Assembly (NCBI RefSeq): GCF_000003815.2
Contig: NC_049985.1
Location: forward strand, 19,394,039-19,443,716
Direction of reading: 5' to 3'
Length of the DNA: 49,678 nt
Source of the DNA: Branchiostoma floridae
Taxonomy: Eukaryota > Chordata > Leptocardii > Amphioxiformes > Branchiostomatidae
Position 1 is the stretch's first letter. The number at the start of each line of letters is the position of its first letter. Shown one piece after another: positions 44,327 to 49,678 of this stretch. The position numbers were made by a program, and so were the translations under genes. Below the pieces are notes generated by a model. The model saw only the letters and a list, made by a program, of their open reading frames with translations. It had not been told where the DNA came from and made no database searches.

Positions 44327-45949
44327 GTCAGTATTTGGCCATGTTGATAAATGGGTTTTATTAATAGACACTTGGCAGCCGGATGGCTGAATTACGACGG
44401 TCCATTACATGTATATTAAGAGGTACATTGAAAAATCTTACTTAATTATAGGTTAAAATCACAAACGAGTATATATGTATAACGTTATGTACAAACAGTT
44501 AAAAACATCCTGATTGACCGTTCCGATTAGTATTACAATAACTTCCGTATCAGACCGGATCACACAGGCGTATCACACAGGCTCCTTTTGAATAAATCGA
44601 ACTGTTTCGAGCGGGCCGAGTGCGACGCCATCGAATGTTCGAATACCTGATTCAGACGTTGGAACATTGCTGTTGCAACACTTTTTGTTCGAGGGCACCA
44701 AATTTGTTCAACTTCTGGCGCATTTCGCATCAAAACAGGGGTTTTCTTATAGGTGGGTATGACATAAATAAAATACAACACGGGTCGGATCACCCTTCGG
44801 CTGTCGGGCGATCTGACCCGCGGTCGGGCTGATACCTCGGGCGTATTCTATATGGATTATCACATAGGGTTCTTGTTGTTACCATGCAGACTTTCATAAA
44901 ATTGTTCAAACACACATTACGTGCTGTCCAAAATTGTTGGAGGACACCAACTTTTCTCGACTTGGGGTGCATTTAGCATTGAAACTTTGTCAATAAGGTA
45001 TGACACTAATAAAATACACCTCAGTGTATCACTGTTCGGCCCAGCCTGTCCGCGGGTCTGATCACCCTCTAGGCTGGGGCCTCGGCTGATACAAAATATG
45101 CTGTGTTGTATTCTATATGTACATGTATGATATGTCCTTTACTTCACCCACAGAAGATAGACATGGTAGAGTGCAGCCCGTGGATCCGATAGCAGTTCTC
45201 GGATCTACGGTCACCTTCAACTGCACAATACGTCCGGAAGAAGATGGCGTAACAGCCCGTAGAGTTTACTGGAGACATGAAACTGAGACGATAGCAGCGG
45301 AAAAGTACCGTGCTCTGAGTGACACTATCAGTCAGCTGGTTCTAGAGAACGTATCGCCGGAGTCGGCAGGACGTTATGAATGTTACGTACCCGAGCCAAC
45401 CAATCGAGCCTGTGGTCCCTTGGTGGGTGGGGTTAAGCTGAACACTGGATGTAAGTAACTGTTACTTATATAAAGGAGTATCAAACTCCAGGAACGAGTG
45501 ACATACCAAATTTTCTCGATTTAAGTACTAGGCACTTTCCAGCATTCAAAAGGTGCTACAAGTTGTTGCCAAAGTTGGGGTACATACTTTATTTCAGGTT
45601 ATTGCACGGATAAATGAGAAAAAGACCTCAAGTAGAGCAAGGTGGTGCTACAGTTCTAGGATGCAAAGTAAACTTTATATCTATGCTTGATTTATTCAGA
45701 GTTACCAGGTGAAAAGAGAAGAACTCTGAAACTAGAAGCCTTTACTTTGATTCCAGATGTGTCGCTCACCCAACAAGCATGCTACCGGAAAGGGTATAAC
45801 GATATCACTTTGTCTTCCTGTATAGATGCCCCAGAAGAGCCAGTGTTGGACAGGTGTCTGTCAGAAAACCTGGATCTGTTCACCTGCTGGTGGTACAAGG
45901 GACGAGACACCCTCATCAAGACTGAATACAGCATAGTGTACAAACACTA
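44227..45949 (+). CDS. Class I cytokine-receptor-like ectodomain, 5' exons
   Basis: Join of 44227-44326, 45154-45450 and 45826-45949, phases 1, 1 and 2, all GT/AG. Residues 1-25 form a signal peptide (hydrophobic core [14 protein letters not shown], likely cut after TTA25). Residues 34-132 form an Ig domain: Cys57 in VTFNC, Trp73 in VYWRH, and [12 protein letters not shown] with Cys110. Residues 133-173 begin an FN3-like domain: PEEPVLDRC143 and LFTC153WW, then [10 protein letters not shown]. The spaced Cys pair with 'C-W' is the D1 signature of class I cytokine receptors (PRLR, GHR, gp130/LIFR type); an Ig domain before it is the gp130/LIFR-like order. The WSxWS domain, transmembrane segment and tail are not found downstream before the KIF21 exons. 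A generic Ig-FN3 adhesion protein is the main alternative. Confidence 0.6.
44590..45119. repeat. Diverged tandem duplication in receptor intron 1
   Basis: Two copies about 265 bp apart, each ending GTATTCTATATG (44843-44854 and 45108-45119). Shared in order: 'AATAAAATACA', a GC-rich block with TCGGCTGTCGGGCGATCTGA versus TCGGCCCAGCCTGTCCGCGG, and 'CTCGG...' before the end. Function unknown; probably part of an interspersed repeat family. Confidence 0.6.
45154..45450 (+). CDS. Exon: Ig domain
   Basis: Acceptor ACCCACAG, donor GGAT|GTAAGT. A single exon carries the whole Ig domain with 1-1 phases, as is usual for animal Ig exons. Both canonical cysteines, the core tryptophan and the Y-x-C motif are present. 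Confidence 0.75.
45451..45825. other. Receptor intron 2
   Basis: GTAAGT at the 5' end and CTGTATAG at the 3' end. No further exon recognised. Confidence 0.5.
45826..45949 (+). CDS. Exon: first half of the cytokine-receptor-like FN3 domain
   Basis: Acceptor CTGTATAG, donor CTA|GTAAGT. It encodes [20 protein letters not shown] followed by [20 protein letters not shown]. The pattern C-x9-C-W-W and the following N/T-x-Y-S-x-x-Y strand match D1 of prolactin-receptor-like proteins. Confidence 0.72.
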
Positions 45950-45965
45950 GTAAGTACTGTCTGTA

Positions 45966-46384
45966 GATGGATGGATGGATGGATGGATGGAGGTAGGGAG
46001 GGAGGGAGAGATGGAGGGATGATGTAAGGATGATGGATGGATGTATGGAGGATGGAGGTAGGGATGAGAGGAATGATGGATGGATGGAGGGAGGGAAGGA
46101 TGGAGGTAGGGATGAGAGGAATGATGGATGGATGTATGGATGGAGGATGGAGGTAGGGATGAGAGGAATGATGGATGGATGGAGGGAGGGAAGGATGGAG
46201 GTAGGGAGGGAGGGAGAGATGGAGGGATGATGGATGGATGGATGGAGGGAAGGATGGAGGGAGGGAGAGATGGAGGGATGATGTGAGGGCGATGGATGGA
46301 GGGAAGGATGGAGGTAGGGAGGGAGGGAGAGATGGAGGGATGATGTAAGGACAATGGATAGATGGATGGATGGAGGGAAGGATA
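45966..46384. repeat. GGAT/GGAG minisatellite in receptor intron 3
   Basis: About 420 bp of tandem GGAT and GGAGGGA variants, with larger sub-blocks ('GGAGGTAGGGATGAGAGGAA' plus TGATGGATGG) repeated several times. Strongly purine-rich on the + strand. The open minus-strand frames (SIHPS-like, LPPSFPPS-like) are artefacts. Confidence 0.92.
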
Positions 46385-46460
46385 AACAAATGATGAACAA
46401 TGGAACAAATGAATGAGTTAACAGATATATAACTCACAGTTAATTCTAACATCTTGTTGT

Positions 46461-46560
46461 NNNNNNNNNNNNNNNNNNNNNNNNNNNNNNNNNNNNNNNN
46501 NNNNNNNNNNNNNNNNNNNNNNNNNNNNNNNNNNNNNNNNNNNNNNNNNNNNNNNNNNNN
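46461..46560. other. Assembly gap between receptor and KIF21 exons
   Basis: 100 N of unknown true length, lying between the last receptor exon and the first KIF21 exon. Confidence 0.9.
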
Positions 46561-47291
46561 TGAGATGGAAGTTAGAAAAATGACAAGCAAGCAGCAGCCA
46601 TTTCAGCCTCAAGATTCACCTTCCCTGAAGTCACAATATATGCCGAGGCCAGCTTTTTTTTCTCCAAAAAGCACCTTTCTTATTTATTTTTTGCTTTGTT
46701 CCATGACTCAATATAACCTTTCAATCCTTGTCATCTAACATAAATACTAATTGTGATTTGCCCAAGTCTAATATCATTACTAAAATTTCAATATGTTATC
46801 ATTGGCTTTTTGGAATGATATTGTTGTACTTAAAGCTATATGTACATTAAATTGCGAACATTTTACACTGATTTTCATCATTTACTTAGGAAAGCAAAAA
46901 GATTTCATCTTTGTGTCATGTGATACAAACAATGTCATGTGGAAGATGGGATTTGGAATATCATGTAAAATGATGACTTCAAAGACAACAAAGAACACAA
47001 AGCGTAGGAAAAAAAGTATTTGTTTGTATCATGAAATTCTGTCCAATTTTAAGTCACAGTGGAACCACAGAGGAGTCACTGTCCTAGTGAAATGAGGGTG
47101 TTGATTAATACGGAAAGATGAATGAGCAAGTTTTAAACCTGCTGTTCATTAAACACTCATCAGTCTCAGTGACGAAAAATGGTGGATGCTACCCAAAACA
47201 TCTGTCCATTTCCAAAACCATATCCAGTTGCTTGGCATATATTATTATCCATGTAAAACCTTCATCAATGTTTTAACCTTTTGTTGTTCAG
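46561..47291. other. Intron or intergenic, AT-rich
   Basis: No exon recognised; in particular no kinesin motor sequence and no receptor WSxWS or transmembrane exon. It ends with the KIF21 exon acceptor TTGTTGTTCAG. Confidence 0.4.
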
Positions 47292-47494
47292 CTCTGACAA
47301 GGAGAATAGGAGTGATGGAGAGGAGGAACAGGAAGAGGAGGGGGAGAAGAATGGAGTGGGAGAGGAGTCAGAGGAGGAGGAAGAGGATGGAGATGAGGAG
47401 GAGAACCAGGAGGAGGGGGAGGAGGAGGAGGAGGGGAGCAGTGAGAGCTCCTCTGATGAGGAGGATGGGGATAATCTGGAGGAAGATCTGGCAG
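47292..47494 (+). CDS. Exon: acidic linker of KIF21
   Basis: Acceptor GTTCAG, donor GCAG|GTAGGG. About 68 residues dominated by E, D and S ([39 protein letters not shown]), as found between the motor region and stalk of KIF21 proteins. The purine-rich codons make it slippage-prone. Confidence 0.78.
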
Positions 47495-48562
47495 GTAGGG
47501 GGCCTTGGATCAATAATGAACTATGCTCGACTGTTGTACGTGGTGTAGAAAATTAGAGAGAGGTACTCTGGAAAAAAGTGAGAACAGATGAAGGATTGGT
47601 CAATTACGAAACATTCTTTATCCACTGGGGATCAAACCTCTCTCTAGTCCTAAGGTCGTTCTGTTCTTACTATTCTTCAGCATCTCTGCCTTTATATCTA
47701 AGCTTCTCCGGTAGCTTCACTAAGATGTAATGAAAATTCACCTAGTGGTATTTGCATGTAAATTTTTCAAATTACACGTAAAATTTTGGCCAACAAGCAA
47801 TTTTGCATGTAGCTAAAAAGTATTTCGATCCCTGCATGTAAATGTATATTTACCATTATTCCTGCAGACATCTCGTGTGAGATTGCCATCAAACAGAAGC
47901 TGATCGATGAGCTGGAGGTCAGCCAGAAGAAGATGCAGGTGCTGAAGTACCAGTATGAGGAAAAACTCTCCAACCTACAGCAGAAGATACAGGCCACACA
48001 ACAGGAGAGGGACAAGGTTTGACATTTTGTTGTTATTGTTTCTTTGTTTGCTTGGGAAAAATCAGTGGACCAGATTTTGGACTGATGAAAATGAACAAGC
48101 TATATCAGCAGACATCCACATGTTTGGGGGATTATTGTTTCAAGAAAATACATGTAAGGAGAGTGAAGTCGAAGTAGAGTTTTTAGTCTACCAAGTTTCT
48201 TCACTCAAACGTACAGCAGTTAGCATTGATTACATGAAGATAGGCCAATGGAAGTCGGATACTCAACCAAACAAATTCCATTGAAGTGAAATGGACCATT
48301 GTTTTGAGTATCGCAAATTCCAAAGTTTTTACAAACATTCAGGCAAGGACAGTTTCAGGTCCAGACCTGGACCTGATCCTCTCAATCTGGACCTAAACCA
48401 GACTTGTACCAGAATATTCTGTACCGGCACCCACCCCTGCTTACCAGTATTCCTCTGTTCCTATCATAGGTGCTGGCCAACATGGAGTCTGTGGACCACA
48501 TCGCCGAGGAGAAGGCCAAGAAAATCAAGTCTGAATACGAAAGGAAGCTTAAGAACATGCAG
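47292..48562 (+). CDS. KIF21-family kinesin, acidic linker and stalk exons (fragment)
   Basis: Join of 47292-47494, 47868-48016 and 48470-48562 in matching phase with good GT/AG sites. Exon 1 is a Glu/Asp/Ser-rich linker. Exons 2-3 encode [47 protein letters not shown] and [19 protein letters not shown], a heptad-repeat coiled coil that closely follows the vertebrate KIF21A/KIF21B stalk ('[36 protein letters not shown]', 'EEKA-KIK--YE--L--M'). KIF21 proteins are plus-end-directed kinesin-4-type motors that dampen microtubule growth. Neither the motor domain upstream nor the WD40 tail is present here. Family assignment is strong; KIF21A versus B is not meaningful for an invertebrate. Confidence 0.85.
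47868..48016 (+). CDS. Exon: first coiled-coil segment of KIF21
   Basis: Acceptor TTCCTGCAG, donor AAG|GTTTGA. The first codon (Asp) spans the junction. It encodes [20 protein letters not shown] and a helix ending QATQQERDK, the most diagnostic part of the fragment. Confidence 0.88.
48225..48440. repeat. TIR element family C, partial copy in KIF21 intron
   Basis: Shares with 34802-35250 'AAATGGACCATTGTTTTGA', 'CAGGTCCAGACCTGGACCTG', ATCCTCT and the end 'TCTGTACCGGCACCCACC'. The left end is not found. Confidence 0.6.
48470..48562 (+). CDS. Exon: second coiled-coil segment of KIF21
   Basis: 93-bp phase-0 exon; acceptor TATCATAG, donor CAG|GTGGGT. It encodes [20 protein letters not shown] and [11 protein letters not shown]. 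Confidence 0.85.
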
Positions 48563-48869
48563 GTGGGTGTATTTTTACTTCATGCTTGTGATTTACAACA
48601 CTGCCTGATGTATATTGTCTCAACAGAAATGAGAAAGTAAAGGATAGATGTGTTCTACATGTATGCATGGTGAATAAGATTTTATATGTTTCTACAGTTA
48701 CAGTAATAAGCATACTTCAATATCCTGTATTTTCCTTTGCATTCCATGTACAAGGAAATGTCACCTTACAATAAGGTGTATTTAAAATTGTTGATTATTT
48801 CAGTCTCTTGGATCAAAGGAGGTAAACAGGCAGCCTTATTCTGAGGCAGGCACAAACAGATTGAATTTA
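48563..48869. other. KIF21 intron or flank, nothing recognised
   Basis: AT-rich. The next expected KIF21 stalk exon is not found before the window ends. Confidence 0.4.
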
Positions 48870-48955
48870 TATTATCATATAGCCAGGGGACGTGGGCCAA
48901 TCAGAAGGCCCCATTCCATGCTGGTTATGACGCCGTAACAGCCATGCATTAAATT
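48870..48955. repeat. Interspersed repeat family B, copy 2
   Basis: 'ATCATATAGCCAGGGGACGT', then 'CCAATCAGAAGGCCCCATTC' and 'GGTTATGACGCCGTAACA', same order as at 36152-36270. Confidence 0.65.
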
Positions 48956-49334
48956 TTTGATTATCACATATGTGATAAAACTTTTGAAAGTTTAAACCAA
49001 TCAGGAGGACAGACAAACATGACGCTGGCCAATCAGAATGAGATATCCAGGAATCGTCCATCTGCCAAGATAGGGGAATAAGTACAGGCATGGCAGGGGG
49101 GATGGCTCCCTCTATTAACATCGGTAGTGCGTGTTTCTTTGTTCAAAGAAAACATTTGCTGTCTTAAAACAACATTAAATTACCTATAATATTTCAACCA
49201 ATAAGATCTATTTCAAGATATGTCCAATTTAAACTGAAAAATGAAAATAAAATTATTTGCACCCCCCGCGCTTTCAAGTTAAACGGTCCGCAGACGATAA
49301 TGACACAGCGGTCCGCCATTTTGAACGTCACGAA
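48956..49334 (+). promoter_or_regulatory. CCAAT-rich stretch upstream of the Crypton-like ORF (candidate promoter)
   Basis: ACCAATCAGG near 48996, GGCCAATCAGA near 49026 and ACCAATAAG near 49198 lie within 350 bp of the ORF start; one more CCAATCAG belongs to the family B repeat. CCAATCAG is the NF-Y consensus. A palindrome TTATCACATATGTGATAA is at about 48960. Promoter activity is inference. Confidence 0.3.
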
Positions 49335-49577
49335 ATGGATGACCAGAACCTACCGTTCTTTGGAGAAGACTTATCTCAGTTTGTTATGAATGAAATTCTC
49401 CAGACTTGTCAGCCACAGCAAGCACAGGAAATGCCACAGCCTCAGGAAAGCCGGCAAAGGTTTTCGGCGCTGGACAGTAACGAGCTGGACAAACTCGAGC
49501 ACGGCAGGGTTAAGAAGTGCACGGAAAGGTCAACAGTTTGGGGAGTGAAGCTTTGTATGGACAACTTTGTTGTATGA
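49335..49577 (+). CDS. Crypton-type (DUF3504-like) protein, short N-terminal ORF
   Basis: 80-codon frame from ATG 49335 (AAATGG, good Kozak context) to TGA 49575-49577. The C-terminal half reads RQRFSALDSNELDKLEHGRV, KKCTERSTVWGVKLCMDNF, which follows the pattern 'RF--ls--el--l-----s-nT-rsT-wav-vf--w' at the start of DUF3504 proteins derived from Crypton tyrosine-recombinase elements (related to the ends of ZMYM, QRICH1 and KCTD1-long proteins). The catalytic domain is absent. Either the ORF is truncated or a donor before 49575 leads to exons beyond the window. A Gln-rich stretch (CQPQQAQEMPQPQES) separates the two parts. The open frame extends upstream to 49257 without ATG. Confidence 0.5.
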   Translation: MDDQNLPFFGEDLSQFVMNEILQTCQPQQAQEMPQPQESRQRFSALDSNELDKLEHGRVKKCTERSTVWGVKLCMDNFVV

Positions 49578-49626
49578 ATCGACTTTGTTATTTAAAGCCT
49601 TCAAACTGTATTTATTGAATGTACAG

Positions 49627-49632
49627 AATAAA
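49627..49632 (+). terminator. Poly(A) signal AATAAA
   Basis: AATAAA 50 bp after the stop codon of the Crypton-like ORF, consistent with transcription ending just past the window. If used, it makes the 80-residue protein the full product. Confidence 0.5.
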
Positions 49633-49678
49633 GGATGTATGTATTATAAAGGAATTTGTCGCTTAAATGGGTCAGTTG

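Noticed and set aside
45861-46590. Long minus-strand frames rich in Ser-Ile-His-Pro and Leu-Pro-Pro-Ser
   Set aside because: Translation of the GGAT/GGAG minisatellite; no splice sites or domain.
47265-47513. Minus-strand Ser-rich frame opposite the KIF21 acidic exon
   Set aside because: Antisense shadow of the Glu/Asp-rich coding exon.

Overview
Organism. The window is animal (eukaryotic) genomic DNA. Genes are split by GT-AG introns, coding density is low, interspersed repeats are frequent, and there are eight scaffold gaps of N. The gene set (a KIF21-type kinesin fragment, a class I cytokine-receptor-like ectodomain, DUF4218-like and Crypton-like transposon-derived proteins), the LINE debris with ATTC-type 3' tails, and the vertebrate-type telomere motif CCCTAA best fit an invertebrate deuterostome, most likely a lancelet (Branchiostoma). 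The species is an inference from content; nothing here proves it. Layout. 3-2718: 3' part of a five-exon gene for a DUF4218-like, transposon-derived protein, + strand. 4262-8885: tandem array of a ~178-bp satellite whose monomers carry telomere-like CCCTAACCCTAG and its inverse. 8886-16311: gene-poor DNA with MITE copies, a degraded tRNA-like SINE, a CCGTC-rich minisatellite containing a 28-bp perfect palindrome, and a decayed LINE. 16312-33825: the dominant feature, about 47 head-to-tail copies of a ~366-bp, CpG-rich unit, each with a full CRE palindrome (TGACGTCA) and a chain of hairpin-capable inverted repeats. 33826-37548: repeats (pogo-like MITE, a GGTCC-rich TIR element, a LINE tail, a long GT microsatellite). 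37549-39298: last three exons of a type I membrane protein (transmembrane exon plus short cytoplasmic tail). 39300-44226: mostly repeats, including a SINE, two LINE remnants and one short element inserted into a LINE with an 11-bp target-site duplication. 44227-45949: first three coding exons of a cytokine-receptor-like gene (signal peptide, Ig domain, first FN3-like domain with an FTCWW motif). 47292-48562: three exons of a KIF21-family kinesin (acidic linker and start of the stalk coiled coil, no motor domain). 49335-49577: a short ORF resembling the N-terminal part of Crypton-type DUF3504 proteins, followed by AATAAA. How the parts relate. There is no operon-like organisation. The two receptor pieces (tail exons upstream, ectodomain exons downstream) may be neighbouring paralogues or one gene whose pieces are misordered in the scaffold. 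The KIF21 fragment starts 1.3 kb after the last receptor exon with a 100-N gap between, so a scaffold join error or a partial gene duplication should be considered. The most notable content is the pair of unrelated satellites about 7 kb apart, both near nucleosomal length (178 bp and 366 bp = 2 x 183) and both dominated by inverted repeats. All splice sites and homologies were read by eye; no alignment or database search was run.
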